NCBI RefSeq assembly: GCF_014282275.1
Contig: NZ_VFIA01000039.1
Coordinates: forward strand, 1 to 47,360
Reading direction: 5' to 3'
DNA: 47,360 bases
DNA from: Spirosoma utsteinense
Lineage (GTDB): Bacteria > Bacteroidota > Bacteroidia > Cytophagales > Spirosomataceae
The stretch's first letter is position 1, and every line of letters begins with the position of its first letter. This document shows positions 25,494 through 34,245 of this stretch, in pieces. The position numbers and the translations under genes are program-made. Below the pieces are notes generated by a model, which did no database searches, had not been told where the DNA came from, and was given only the letters and a program-made list of their open reading frames with translations.

Positions 25494-25739
25494 ATACAGC
25501 TGTGTACCCTGGACGGGTGTTGACCCAACCAACGGATACGCAAGCGACTCAATTGATATTTCCAACGGCACTCAATTAAATTTTAATTATTTTATATTCA
25601 CTACTAGTTTAGTGTTAGTTATAAATAGTATTTTTAAGTTTACAAATAAACTAATAGAGTACTTTACTTCCAGATGTTGACTGAGCGGTATCAAACGCCA
25701 TATATCAGCAGCGAAAGAAGGTAATCTGGCGGTGCTACT
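25494..25739. promoter_or_regulatory. AT-rich gap between the two EPS gene blocks, likely promoter region
   Basis: This 246-base gap is the only long interruption in the EPS series. Bases 25560-25680 are strongly AT-rich with several TAG/TAAT repeats (for example TAGTATTTTTAAG at 25627-25639), quite unlike the flanking genes. A second promoter for the fucosyltransferase block is likely. No exact TAnnTTTG box and no gene are seen. Confidence 0.4.
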
Positions 25740-26612
25740 ATGATTATCAGCAGAATAACCAGCGGCTTAGGGAATCAGCTTTTTCAGTACGCAGCTGCCC
25801 GGCATCTGGCGCTGAAAAACAAGACAGACCTGTATCTGGACCTAAGTTATTACCGCCAGACCTACGCTACCGATACCCCGCGCTCATTCAAGCTGGGTCA
25901 GTTTTCGGTGCCGTACCGGATGCTCCACCAATCGCCACTCCGGTACGTTTCCAAGGCGACAAAGCTCCTGCCGAATCGTAGCCTGCCGCCCGTCTTTCTC
26001 TTTTTGAAGGAAAAGCATTTTCATTTCGACGAACAGGTTGTCAACGCCCGGGCCAACTGCATTACGCTGGATGGTTTCTGGCAGTCTGAAGCCTATTTCC
26101 GGGATAATGCAGAGACGATCCGGCGCGAACTAACCCTTACCGGAACGCCCAGCCCTGAGTTCGGCTATTACCAGCAGTTGATTGCCAACACCCCGATACC
26201 GGTGTCGATCCACATCCGGCGGGGCGACTACGTCAATCATCCTGAGTTCAGCAAGACGTTTGGTTTTGTTGGCCTCGACTATTATGCCCAGGCCCTGAAT
26301 CAGTTGACGGAGCAGTTCGACACCATCCGGTTGTTCGTCTTCAGCGATGACAAGGCCTGGGTGCGGGAGAACCTGCCCCTCCCCGACGACACGGTCTTTG
26401 TGCAGAACACCGGCCCCGACAGTGACGTTGCCGACCTGGTCCTGATGAGCCATTGCCGCCACCATATCATCGCCAACAGCTCCTTCAGCTGGTGGGGAGC
26501 CTGGCTCAACCCCAACCCGGATAAGCTGGTCATTACCCCCCGGCAGTGGTACAAACAACAACCTACCTGGAACACCAAGGATCTGCTGCCATCTACCTGG
26601 CTGGCTCTGTAA
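25740..26612 (+). CDS. GT11 family fucosyltransferase-like protein (alpha-1,2-fucosyltransferase)
   Basis: A 290-residue cytoplasmic glycosyltransferase of family GT11. It shows the three hallmark blocks: N-terminal SGLGNQLFQYAAARHLAL (8-25), the GDP-fucose-binding HIRRGDYV (158-165), and the C-terminal NSSFSWWGAWLNP. Members move L-fucose from GDP-fucose, usually onto the 2-position of galactose, without a metal ion. Length is normal. It implies that the EPS repeat unit contains fucose, although no GDP-fucose synthesis genes are in this window. It is the first gene of the second EPS block, preceded by an AT-rich region. A few GT11 enzymes use other donors or linkages. Confidence 0.9.
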   Translation: MIISRITSGLGNQLFQYAAARHLALKNKTDLYLDLSYYRQTYATDTPRSFKLGQFSVPYRMLHQSPLRYVSKATKLLPNRSLPPVFLFLKEKHFHFDEQVVNARANCITLDGFWQSEAYFRDNAETIRRELTLTGTPSPEFGYYQQLIANTPIPVSIHIRRGDYVNHPEFSKTFGFVGLDYYAQALNQLTEQFDTIRLFVFSDDKAWVRENLPLPDDTVFVQNTGPDSDVADLVLMSHCRHHIIANSSFSWWGAWLNPNPDKLVITPRQWYKQQPTWNTKDLLPSTWLAL

Positions 26613-26650
26613 TACAGCCTTCAAAACTACCTGGCAAACCGTTGCCTGCT

Positions 26651-27748
26651 ATGACTAAAGTATTTATCGATCATCAGAAATTCAGTACCCAGAAGTACGG
26701 CGGCATAAGCCGGTACTTTGCCAATATCATCCAGGGTATCAAGCGTACCAGCGACATTAGCTATCAACTGGGCGTCATGCACGCCAAAAATCACTACATC
26801 CAGAGCGAGCCGCTGCCTATCAAAGGTAGTTTCAGTGACCGGGTGCTGAACCGAAACGAACGCTACGACTACCGCCTGAATCAACTCTACTGCAAACGGC
26901 TGCTCGACAAAGCCAACTTCGATGTTTTCCATCCCACCTACTACGATCCTTATTACATCAAGCACCTCAAGAAACCGCTCGTCATCACCATTCACGATAT
27001 GACCCACGAGCGGGTACCGGAGTATTTCTGGGCGCAGGACCCGCTGACGCAGCAGAAGCGGATCAACATCGACCGGGCCGACTCCATTATCACGATCTCC
27101 AACACAACGAAGAAAGAGCTGATCTGCTGCTTCGATGTTGACCCGGCCAAAGTATCGGTCATCTATCATGGACTCGACATCGACGCCCCGTTTATCGTTG
27201 AGCCGATAGCGAACCTGCCCGAACAGTACGTTCTGTTTGTTGGCGACCGGAGCGGTTACAAAAATTTTTACCTGTTTCTGAGCGCCGTTCAGAAGCTGAT
27301 ACCGCGCTTCCCGGACCTGCATGTCGTACTCACCGGCGGTGGAAAGCTGCACGTGGCCGATCGGGAATTCATTGAGCGGCTGGGGCTGACAGACCGGGTT
27401 CATCACCTCAATGCTACCGACGAACAGCTCAATTACCTCTATCAAAATACCCAGCTGTTCGTATACCCATCGCTGTATGAGGGCTTTGGTCTGCCCATCC
27501 TCGAAGCGTTCCGGGCGCAGTGCCCCATGCTGCTCAGCGATACCGAGTGCTTCCGCGAAATAGCAGCCGATGCGGCTGTGTACTTCAGCCCCCTGAGCCT
27601 CGACGACCTTGTCGAAACGATGGGGGCTACCCTGATGGACCCCGCGTTGAAAGCGCAGCTTGTCGAGCGCGGGAACCGTCGACTTGCCGATTTCCCGCTT
27701 CAGAAATCCATCGACGAAACCCTGAGTGTGTATAAATCCCTGGCCTGA
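26651..27748 (+). CDS. GT4 glycosyltransferase
   Basis: ATG 26651 (MTKVFIDHQKFSTQKYGGISRY) is preferred; the frame is open upstream to 26546, but that part overlaps the fucosyltransferase gene in another frame. The 365-residue GT-B protein has the donor-side pattern of retaining GT4 enzymes: QYVLFVGDRSGYKNF, VLTGGGKL, VHHLNATDEQLNYLY, and the signature LFVYPSLYEGFGLPILEAF with the catalytic-region Glu. The N-terminal KYGGISRYFANI is the acceptor-side motif seen in mannosyl- and glucosyltransferases of this group. It is 38 bases downstream of the fucosyltransferase and 6 upstream of the acyltransferase. Confidence 0.88.
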   Translation: MTKVFIDHQKFSTQKYGGISRYFANIIQGIKRTSDISYQLGVMHAKNHYIQSEPLPIKGSFSDRVLNRNERYDYRLNQLYCKRLLDKANFDVFHPTYYDPYYIKHLKKPLVITIHDMTHERVPEYFWAQDPLTQQKRINIDRADSIITISNTTKKELICCFDVDPAKVSVIYHGLDIDAPFIVEPIANLPEQYVLFVGDRSGYKNFYLFLSAVQKLIPRFPDLHVVLTGGGKLHVADREFIERLGLTDRVHHLNATDEQLNYLYQNTQLFVYPSLYEGFGLPILEAFRAQCPMLLSDTECFREIAADAAVYFSPLSLDDLVETMGATLMDPALKAQLVERGNRRLADFPLQKSIDETLSVYKSLA

Positions 27749-27754
27749 CAAACG

Positions 27755-28864
27755 ATGCGATTCAGAGCAGTTGATTCATTTCGGGGTATGGCGGCTATTA
27801 TGGTCATTCTATTCCATTTGCAGCATCTCGACCTGCTGTCGGGCAATGCCTTTATTGCGAAGAGCGACATTTTTGTCGACTTCTTTTTTGTGCTGTCGGG
27901 TTTTGTCATGACCCATAGCAATTTCAACAAGCTTACTTACCTGACCAGCCTGAAGCCGTTCATTATCAAACGGTTCAAGCGCCTGTACCCGCTTCACCTC
28001 TTCACGCTGGTGCTGGTGTTACTTTTCGAACTGTTCCGGTTTGGGGTCGATCGATACGTCGTTGCCCTGTCCAATCCGGTCTTTGCCGACGATAAAACGC
28101 TGGTGTCTTTTCTGGCCAACCTCACGCTTACCCAATCACTGGGCCTGTTTGATCGGGTTACCTGGAACGGGCCAAGCTGGAGTATCAGTGTAGAGTTCTA
28201 CACGTACATCGTCTGGGCGCTGGGGCTGATCATATTCCGCAAAAACCTGTTGCTCCTGTCTATCATCAGCTTCAGCCTGCTGGCCTGGTTCATCGTTCGG
28301 CACAACGGAAGCATCATTTACAATTACGACTACGGCTTTATCCGGTGCCTGTACAGTTTCCTGATCGGGATGCTGACCTACCGGCTGAGCCAACAGGTGC
28401 CGACGGGCTTTCGGGCCTGGCAGCAGACGGCAGCCGAACTGTTGCTGCTGGGAATCACCATTCTGGCCGTCAGCTCGTTTTCCCATGCCGAGAGCTGGAT
28501 GATGCCGCTCCTGTTTGCGGCAGTTATCCTTGTCTTCTCCCGCGAAGCAGGCACGATCTCAACCTGGCTGGCTGGCGAGCGTTTCGCCTTCCTGGGTAAG
28601 CTCTCTTACTCCTACTACCTCAACCATACGGTCGTGCTGGCCGTACTGGACCTGCTCCTCTTCAAACTGATCAAGCTGCCTCACACCACCGCTGGCGAAC
28701 TGTTCTTTGTGTTCATCTGCCTGGTTTGTATTCATGTGATGTCTGTCTTCACCTATCGGTACGTTGAATTGATCCTGCAATCTGCTTCACCGGCCCGAAC
28801 CAGTTCACCGGCAACCCAACCGGGTACCACCTCCGATTCGTCTCTTATCCGATTTATGCCATGA
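27755..28864 (+). CDS. Acyltransferase 3 family membrane protein (OafA/ExoZ-like)
   Basis: A 369-residue inner-membrane protein with about ten helices, of the acyltransferase 3 family. Motifs: N-terminal RAVDSFRGMAAIMVILFHL, in which the usual HhxR-type pattern appears as F-H near residue 23; FFVLSGFVMTHS; IKRFKRLYPLHLF (R-x-x-R-x-x-P); and the NGPSWSISVEFYTYI block. These proteins O-acetylate or succinylate sugars from the cytoplasmic acyl-CoA pool across the membrane. Here it would decorate the exopolysaccharide, changing its charge or hydrophobicity. The C-terminus (residues about 345-369) is a polar, Ser/Thr/Pro-rich tail. The gene overlaps the next start codon by 4 bases. Confidence 0.9.
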   Translation: MRFRAVDSFRGMAAIMVILFHLQHLDLLSGNAFIAKSDIFVDFFFVLSGFVMTHSNFNKLTYLTSLKPFIIKRFKRLYPLHLFTLVLVLLFELFRFGVDRYVVALSNPVFADDKTLVSFLANLTLTQSLGLFDRVTWNGPSWSISVEFYTYIVWALGLIIFRKNLLLLSIISFSLLAWFIVRHNGSIIYNYDYGFIRCLYSFLIGMLTYRLSQQVPTGFRAWQQTAAELLLLGITILAVSSFSHAESWMMPLLFAAVILVFSREAGTISTWLAGERFAFLGKLSYSYYLNHTVVLAVLDLLLFKLIKLPHTTAGELFFVFICLVCIHVMSVFTYRYVELILQSASPARTSSPATQPGTTSDSSLIRFMP

Positions 28865-29721
28865 ATCTCCTAAACGCCCCCGCCTGGACCCGTCAGGTCA
28901 ATTTCCCGTATGCGTCCTTTGAAGACATTCCACAGTCTGTCTTTGACACCATCAATCGCGACCTGAAAGGGCTTCAGCACCCTGAGCCGCTGGTGAGCAT
29001 TGTTATACCGGCCTGGAACGAAGAGGTGAACATCCTCAAAAGCATTGCTTCGCTGGCTAAACTAAAAACATCGATCCCGGTGGAAATCCTGGTCGTCAAC
29101 AATAACTCGACCGATAACACCCAGAAAACGCTCGATAAGCTCCTCATCCGGACCGCTTTTCAACCCATACAGGGGTGGGGGCCGGCCCGGCAGATGGGTC
29201 TGGAACAGGCGCGGGGCAAGTATCTGCTCACGGCCGATGCCGACGGACTCTACCCCCCCACCTGGGTCAACGAAATGATGGCCGTGCTCCGGCAGCCGGG
29301 TGTGGTTTGTGTCTATGGCCGCTACTCGTTTATTCCCTCACCGGGATTTTCGCGCTGGAAGTTATCGCTGCTCGAAACGATGAAAGACACCATCGCCGAA
29401 GTGCGTCACCTGAAACGGCCTCACCTCAACGCCTACGGCATCAGCATCGGCTACATTCGGGAACAGGCGCTGAAGGTTGGGTATGTGATGCACAAAATCC
29501 GGGGAGAGGACGGCCGGATGTGTTTCGACCTGATGAACTATGGCACCGTCAAGCAGGTCAAGTCACCGCAGGCCCGCGTCTGGACCGGCACCCGGACCCT
29601 GGAAAAAGACGGGAGTTTCTCCAAAAACCTGTATGTAAAAATAGGCATCGAGCTCCGGCGTCTTAAAAGTATGTTTGTTGCGCAGCCACCCCACGACACC
29701 AAAACGTCGTTGAATAACTAA
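28861..29721 (+). CDS. GT2 glycosyltransferase
   Basis: A 286-residue family 2 glycosyltransferase. The catalytic core starts at about residue 43 with VSIVIPAWNEEVNILKSI, then EILVVNNNSTDNTQKTL, GWGPARQMGLEQARGKY and the metal site TADADGLYPPTW. There is an unusual 40-residue N-terminal extension and no membrane helix. The C-terminus is basic (KIGIELRRLKSMF) and may attach to the membrane peripherally. ATG 28861 overlaps the acyltransferase stop (ATGA) and the next gene follows after 3 bases. It is one of five GT2 enzymes of the EPS region and probably adds a single sugar; donor unknown. Confidence 0.87.
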   Translation: MNLLNAPAWTRQVNFPYASFEDIPQSVFDTINRDLKGLQHPEPLVSIVIPAWNEEVNILKSIASLAKLKTSIPVEILVVNNNSTDNTQKTLDKLLIRTAFQPIQGWGPARQMGLEQARGKYLLTADADGLYPPTWVNEMMAVLRQPGVVCVYGRYSFIPSPGFSRWKLSLLETMKDTIAEVRHLKRPHLNAYGISIGYIREQALKVGYVMHKIRGEDGRMCFDLMNYGTVKQVKSPQARVWTGTRTLEKDGSFSKNLYVKIGIELRRLKSMFVAQPPHDTKTSLNN

Positions 29722-29724
29722 CCT

Positions 29725-31281
29725 GTGGCGGTTCAGGTACTCTGTAGCATAACGGAAAGCGCCCGGCTTCCAGCCACATCGGCCGCGCCCGTTCGTCGGC
29801 ACCAGTCGGGCTGGCGCTACGGGCTCGTCGTCATCCTGATCTGCTGGGTAAGTAGTCTCGTCGGACACGCCCAGTGTAGTCCGGGTTCCATTCTGTGCGA
29901 AACGTTCGGGAGTGGGCCGAGGGGGGCGCTGGCACCGGGAATAACCAATTTTTCCTACCGGGCCAGAACCTGCCCCGACGATGGCGAGTATAACCTGATG
30001 GATACCGTATCGGAGAGCTGTCACGGGCAGGCATGGCACCGCGTTCCGGAAGATCATACGCCCAACGATGTGCGGGGCAATATGCTGGTTGTCAACGCAT
30101 CGTTTCAGCCGAGCGAATTTTATAGCCAGCAGGCTATTGGGCTGTGTCCGGGCGTTACGTATGAATTTTCGTTGTGGACACTCAATCTGAACCGGATTAT
30201 GGAGGCCGGTGCCTGCGATGAGTACAGTCTGCGTAATCCGATCATTGCCATGCGGATCGAACAGCCGGATGGTACGCTCATCCGCGAAGAAGTGCAGCCA
30301 GCCGTATCCCGTACCACCACGCCGACCTGGGTTTTTCTGTCCATGCGGTTTTCCATACCGACGGCCAGCAACGATATCGTGGTCAAACTGGTGAATAAAG
30401 GACTGGGCGGCTGCGGCAACGACCTGGTCATCGACGACATCGGTTTTCGCCCGGTTCACCCGGCCCTGACCATCCGGTTTCCGGATATAAGCAACACCGA
30501 AACAACGGTATGCGCCGACACGCCACTGAGGCTGACCCTGGGCACAGCAGTTGGTTACCCAAACCCGGTTTATTTGTGGCAGCAGAGTCTGGATAACCTC
30601 AACTGGACACCGGTCACTAATCCGGGGCAAACCACCTATACCATCAATCGGGTACGGGCGGGGCGCACCTATTATCGGCTCAGAAATACACAGCCCATCA
30701 ATGAAGCTGCCGTTGGCCGGGCGCAGTGTTCGGCTGAGTCGAACGTCCTGATCGTCAATGGCCGGGCCAATGCTCCCTTCAGCCTGGGCGATGACCTGGC
30801 GCTTTGCGAAGGGCTGTCGCAGGTGCTTACGGTGCCGGCGTCGCTGCCAGTCGGCACTACCTTTATGTGGTCCGACCAGAGCACGAGCCCGCAACTCACC
30901 GCCACCGCACCCGGCCCCTACTGGCTGGAGACAGACCTGAACGGATGCACCTACCGGGATACCATCCTGATCGAGAGCCGCAATTGTCGACTGAACGATA
31001 TTTATGTACCCAGTGCTTTTTCGCCCAATGCCGATGCCACCAACGACCGGCTGCTGATTCTGCATGCCGGCCGGTTCGCCACCTACTCGTTTCGGGTCTA
31101 CGATCGGTGGGGAAACCTGATTTTCGTGAGCGACCAGGCCGAAACAGGATGGGATGGCACCTTCCAGAACCGTCCCTGCGCCGAAGGTGTGTATGGCTGG
31201 ACGGTTCATTATAGCTTACAGGACCCCGTGAACGAAGCAGAGCAATTTGTAAGAAGTGGCCGGGTCGTACTGGTACGCTGA
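29725..31281 (+). CDS. Secreted protein with T9SS type-B (gliding-motility C-terminal) sorting domain
   Basis: A 518-residue exported protein. The start is GTG 29725; the signal segment is at about 35-52 (YGLVVILICWVSSLVGHAQ) after a long polar leader. Residues about 60-250 form a cysteine-containing beta-sandwich-like region (with QAIGLCPGVTYEFSLWTL and NDLVIDDIGFRPV) reminiscent of CBM4-like carbohydrate-binding modules. An Ig-like segment follows (about 255-345), then a short repeat, then the C-terminal type-B sorting domain: NDIYVPSAFSPNADATNDR, YSFRVYDRWGNLIF and GWDGTFQ. Such proteins cross the outer membrane by T9SS and stay at the surface. Lying 3 bases after a glycosyltransferase inside the EPS series, it is a good candidate for anchoring or organising the polysaccharide on the cell surface. 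Confidence 0.85.
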   Translation: MAVQVLCSITESARLPATSAAPVRRHQSGWRYGLVVILICWVSSLVGHAQCSPGSILCETFGSGPRGALAPGITNFSYRARTCPDDGEYNLMDTVSESCHGQAWHRVPEDHTPNDVRGNMLVVNASFQPSEFYSQQAIGLCPGVTYEFSLWTLNLNRIMEAGACDEYSLRNPIIAMRIEQPDGTLIREEVQPAVSRTTTPTWVFLSMRFSIPTASNDIVVKLVNKGLGGCGNDLVIDDIGFRPVHPALTIRFPDISNTETTVCADTPLRLTLGTAVGYPNPVYLWQQSLDNLNWTPVTNPGQTTYTINRVRAGRTYYRLRNTQPINEAAVGRAQCSAESNVLIVNGRANAPFSLGDDLALCEGLSQVLTVPASLPVGTTFMWSDQSTSPQLTATAPGPYWLETDLNGCTYRDTILIESRNCRLNDIYVPSAFSPNADATNDRLLILHAGRFATYSFRVYDRWGNLIFVSDQAETGWDGTFQNRPCAEGVYGWTVHYSLQDPVNEAEQFVRSGRVVLVR

Positions 31282-31335
31282 ACTGATGATAAGAAGTATA
31301 TACCCTCAACGCCCCCGTATTAAACTGAAAGGTCT

Positions 31336-32184
31336 ATGTCTGCTCCCACCGTTAGCGTTTTAGTGACGACCTACAACCGTCCGGACGCACTGGAGCGCTG
31401 CCTGATCAGTGTGTTTCAACAGAGCCACCTCCCAACCGAAATCCTTGTCTGCGACGATGGGTCGGGCGATGTGACCCGGCAAACGATCGCCCGTCTTCAA
31501 GCCCGCAGTCCGGTTCCCCTACAGCATATCTGGCAACCGGACGACGGATTCCGGCTGGCCCGTATTCGAAACCAGGGATTACTGGCGGCAACCGGCGCGT
31601 ATCTTATTCAGGTGGATGGCGACGTAATTTTACACCGGCAGTACATTGCCGACCACCTTCGCCACGCCCGCCCTGGTTATTTTTTCTCGGGTAACCAATA
31701 TCACATACCCCTCAACATTGCCAATAAACTACTGGCCGACCCGACGATTCCGGTTCAGTCGGCGCTGGTTCAGTCGGCCTGGAACTGGCGTCGGCTCTGG
31801 AGCGTACCGCTGCAATGGCTTATGGTTCGTTTTTACCATTGGGATACCCATTATGAATATGTACTAGGCTGTAATATGGGATTCTGGCGGCAGGATCTGA
31901 TGCGCGTGAATGGGTATGACGAGGAGTTCAGAGGCTGGGGCTGGGAGGATACAGAACTGGTCCTGCGGCTTATCAACCTGGGATGCACCTTTCGGTTTAT
32001 CCGCTTCGGTGCCATTCAGTATCACCTCGACCATCCCCACTCCTGCCGCACGTCGGAAGGGGAGAACCGGGCGCGGGCTATGGAGACCATCCGGCAGAGA
32101 AAGATCGTTTGTGCGCAGGGCGTGTCGCAGCATATTCCGTCTCCCGACAGTACAGATGAGCCACCGCTGCGGGAATGCCACTGA
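31336..32184 (+). CDS. GT2 glycosyltransferase with galactosyltransferase-like C-terminal domain
   Basis: A 282-residue glycosyltransferase. N-terminal GT-A core: VSVLVTTYNRPDALERCL, ILVCDDGSGDVT, DDGFRLARIRNQGLLAA and the metal site QVDGDVIL. The C-terminal half has GCNMGFWRQDLMRVNGYDE followed by GWGWEDTELVLRL, the acceptor/donor motif of the GT7-like domain found in chondroitin-polymerase-type and galactosyl/N-acetylgalactosaminyltransferases. No membrane helices. It lies 54 bases after the T9SS gene and is followed by a 121-base gap with its own promoter, so it probably ends the main EPS transcript. Confidence 0.87.
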   Translation: MSAPTVSVLVTTYNRPDALERCLISVFQQSHLPTEILVCDDGSGDVTRQTIARLQARSPVPLQHIWQPDDGFRLARIRNQGLLAATGAYLIQVDGDVILHRQYIADHLRHARPGYFFSGNQYHIPLNIANKLLADPTIPVQSALVQSAWNWRRLWSVPLQWLMVRFYHWDTHYEYVLGCNMGFWRQDLMRVNGYDEEFRGWGWEDTELVLRLINLGCTFRFIRFGAIQYHLDHPHSCRTSEGENRARAMETIRQRKIVCAQGVSQHIPSPDSTDEPPLRECH

Positions 32185-32254
32185 AGCGTTGATCCCGTTC
32201 CTCCAGGGTATCTTGCCTGGACGAGACGCCGGATGGGTTTGCTAAAAAACTCTA

Positions 32255-32287
32255 TTTGGTGCATGCCCGGCTCCTTTCGTACCTTTG
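32255..32287 (+). promoter_or_regulatory. Bacteroidota-type promoter (TTTG ... TACCTTTG)
   Basis: TTTG at 32255-32258 and TACCTTTG at 32280-32287 match the -33 (TTTG) and -7 (TAnnTTTG) elements used by the Bacteroidota primary sigma factor, with a spacer of 21 bases (slightly longer than usual). The phosphatase start codon is 19 bases further on, at 32306. Confidence 0.55.
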
Positions 32288-32305
32288 CGGCCTTTTAACG
32301 TATAA

Positions 32306-32992
32306 ATGGGCATTCTATCACCTGATCCAACCGGCGATCTGGCCTGGCGGTCAGCCTGGCGGCACCCGGTCTTTCGCTGGAAGTTATTTCTTGGTTTACT
32401 GGGAGTCGGCCTGCTGTTGGCGACATTTACCCCGTTCTTTCAATCCATTGAGCGGCATACCGGCCCTGTTCTCAACGATTGGCTACTCGACCAGTTACCA
32501 CCCCGGGACGTATCGCTGGGTATCTTTCTGACCATCTGGGCCGCAGCCCTGCTGATTCTTTTTCGCGCCCGAAAAAGTCCTGCTATTTTCATGCTCTTCA
32601 TCTATGGTTACATCCTGGTCAGCCTGGCCCGGATGCTGACCATCAATCTCTTTCCGCTGAACCCGCCGACTGGCCTGATACCGCTGGTCGACCCGCTCAG
32701 CAACGCATTCTATGGCAAGACCTACATTACGAAAGATCTGTTTTTTTCGGGCCATACCTCCAGCATACTCCTTATTTTCCTTTCCCTCCGCCGATGGTGG
32801 GATCGGTTATTGGTGCTGATCGGTTCGTGCCTGGTAGGTAGTTTGTTGTTGGTGCAACATGTTCACTATACCATCGATGTAGTGGGCGCGTTTGTCCTCA
32901 CCTACCCTCTCTACTGGCTTGGCAAACGAATTGCCCTGAGTGGGTGGAATGAGGTAGAGGCCCCCGAAAAGCAGAACGACTGCCCTAATTGA
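32306..32992 (+). CDS. PAP2-type membrane phosphatase (sphingomyelin-synthase-like PAP2_C)
   Basis: A 228-residue membrane protein with about six helices. Two active-site motifs are visible: FFSGHTSS (about residues 148-155), whose His should act on the phosphate, and VQHVHYTIDVVGAF (about 183-196), the H-x-x-x-D motif of the PAP2_C branch. That branch contains sphingomyelin synthases and related lipid phosphatases or transferases. At the end of an EPS series the obvious substrate is undecaprenyl pyrophosphate, which must be recycled after polymerisation. A role in sphingolipid head-group transfer is the alternative, since Bacteroidota make sphingolipids. It has its own promoter 19 bases upstream of the start codon. 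Confidence 0.75.
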   Translation: MGILSPDPTGDLAWRSAWRHPVFRWKLFLGLLGVGLLLATFTPFFQSIERHTGPVLNDWLLDQLPPRDVSLGIFLTIWAAALLILFRARKSPAIFMLFIYGYILVSLARMLTINLFPLNPPTGLIPLVDPLSNAFYGKTYITKDLFFSGHTSSILLIFLSLRRWWDRLLVLIGSCLVGSLLLVQHVHYTIDVVGAFVLTYPLYWLGKRIALSGWNEVEAPEKQNDCPN

Positions 32993-33417
32993 AACTGAAC
33001 GGTTAGATCAATACGTTACCGGGCTTTACAGCAGATACCGTGGTAGAAATGATCGGGGAAAGCGTAATCAGAAATTTGTACAATAGTGGCCAGAAAATTG
33101 ATGGCGACCCGAATTAATAACCAGCCATCGGTTGTAAAAATGACTTGTACTTTACGAACAAACGAACCTGTTTATAGGGTAAAAGAAGTAAATTACGCCC
33201 CAACACCCTCAAATACGTCCGTTCATCACGCCAATTTGTCATCAGTACCCGAATCCTTATCTGTTAAAGTCGCATTAATTAAATTGCGATAGAGTAATCC
33301 TAAAATTGTAAATTTTGTAGATTTGGGGCTTTATAATACCATCGCAGCGAATCCGTCCTATAGGGCAACCGTTGCCGGTTAACCCGAGCCAGGATACCCG
33401 CTTAGTAAACCACCGAT
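32993..33417. other. Gene-free stretch of 425 bases
   Basis: No convincing gene. A 68-codon open frame (33086-33292) has a composition unlike neighbouring proteins and no start context. TAGATTTG at 33318-33325 matches the TAnnTTTG promoter box and may drive the dioxygenase gene that begins at 33418, about 90 bases on, leaving a fairly long leader. The region marks the end of the EPS region. Confidence 0.4.
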
Positions 33418-34233
33418 ATGAGCAAAATAACCTTGCCGCCCTTTACCCTGGGCGAAACCATTACCCCGGAACAACGGCAGTTTTTTAATAAAAATGGGGT
33501 TATCGTTTTCCGTAATTTCATTAACCCTGAAACCGTCAGTCTATTTATCAGTGAAACCGAGCGAATCGAAAAGGAATGGCTGGCCGAAGGTCGCGATAAA
33601 GTAAACGGGGTTCCGTTGAAATTCGGACAGGGTGAGGACGGCACGCCAATGATTCAGCGTATGTGCTTTCTGTCGCAGTACAGTTCGGCCCTGCACGAGT
33701 TCCTGCAGGACCCCCGTTTGCAGGCTGTCGTCGATCTGTTGCAACCCTATGAAGGGCGCATCGCTGAAATTGAAAAGGATGGGTTGATTATGAACCACTA
33801 CATCCGGACGCCAAACAGCAAGTTCTCCCAGATGGGCTGGCATACCGACAGCCCCCGCGACATTTTCCTCGGTCAGCGCATCATGCCCATGCTGAACGTG
33901 GGTATCCATTTGAACGCCACGCCCTTCGAAAACGGTGGGCTGCGCGTCATTCCCGGTACGCACAAACAGGGTCTCCTGAAGATGCTGTTCCGCAAGAAAT
34001 ACTTCGTCGACAACGATCCCGACAAACATGAGATTGGCTTCGATATGAACGCTGGTGACCTCTCGGTCCACGACGGACGTATCTGGCACCGGGCGCAGCA
34101 ATCGCCCCTGCTGGGAGAAGGCAGCCGTCGGCGGGTTATGTATGTACCGGTTGTAACGGGTAAATACATGCCTAAGGATGAGAACAGCAAAACGCCGTTC
34201 TACCACCGGTTCATCTCGAAAGTAAATATCTGA
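33418..34233 (+). CDS. Phytanoyl-CoA dioxygenase (PhyH) family protein
   Basis: A 271-residue Fe(II)/2-oxoglutarate-dependent oxygenase of the PhyH family. The iron ligands are recognisable as the H-x-D pair in MGWHTDSPRD and the distal His in VHDGRIWHRAQ; the 2-oxoglutarate-binding Arg is likely in the RRRVMYVPVV segment that follows. The N-terminal half shows NGVIVFRNFINPETVSLF, the usual entry strand. PhyH proteins hydroxylate a wide range of small molecules, so the substrate cannot be inferred. It is a single gene bounded upstream by the long gap and downstream by a long hairpin. Confidence 0.85.
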   Translation: MSKITLPPFTLGETITPEQRQFFNKNGVIVFRNFINPETVSLFISETERIEKEWLAEGRDKVNGVPLKFGQGEDGTPMIQRMCFLSQYSSALHEFLQDPRLQAVVDLLQPYEGRIAEIEKDGLIMNHYIRTPNSKFSQMGWHTDSPRDIFLGQRIMPMLNVGIHLNATPFENGGLRVIPGTHKQGLLKMLFRKKYFVDNDPDKHEIGFDMNAGDLSVHDGRIWHRAQQSPLLGEGSRRRVMYVPVVTGKYMPKDENSKTPFYHRFISKVNI

Positions 34234-34245
34234 TCGTCGATAATC

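Noticed and set aside
26627..27751. 374-codon open frame on the minus strand
   Set aside because: Shadow of the GT4 gene on the plus strand; no motifs.
29563..31209. 548-codon open frame on the minus strand
   Set aside because: Antisense to the T9SS type-B gene and the upstream glycosyltransferase; its product has no domain pattern, while the plus strand has clear motifs. GC-rich third positions create such antisense frames.
33086..33292. 68-codon open frame on the plus strand
   Set aside because: Composition unlike the neighbours, no start context and no domain; treated as intergenic.
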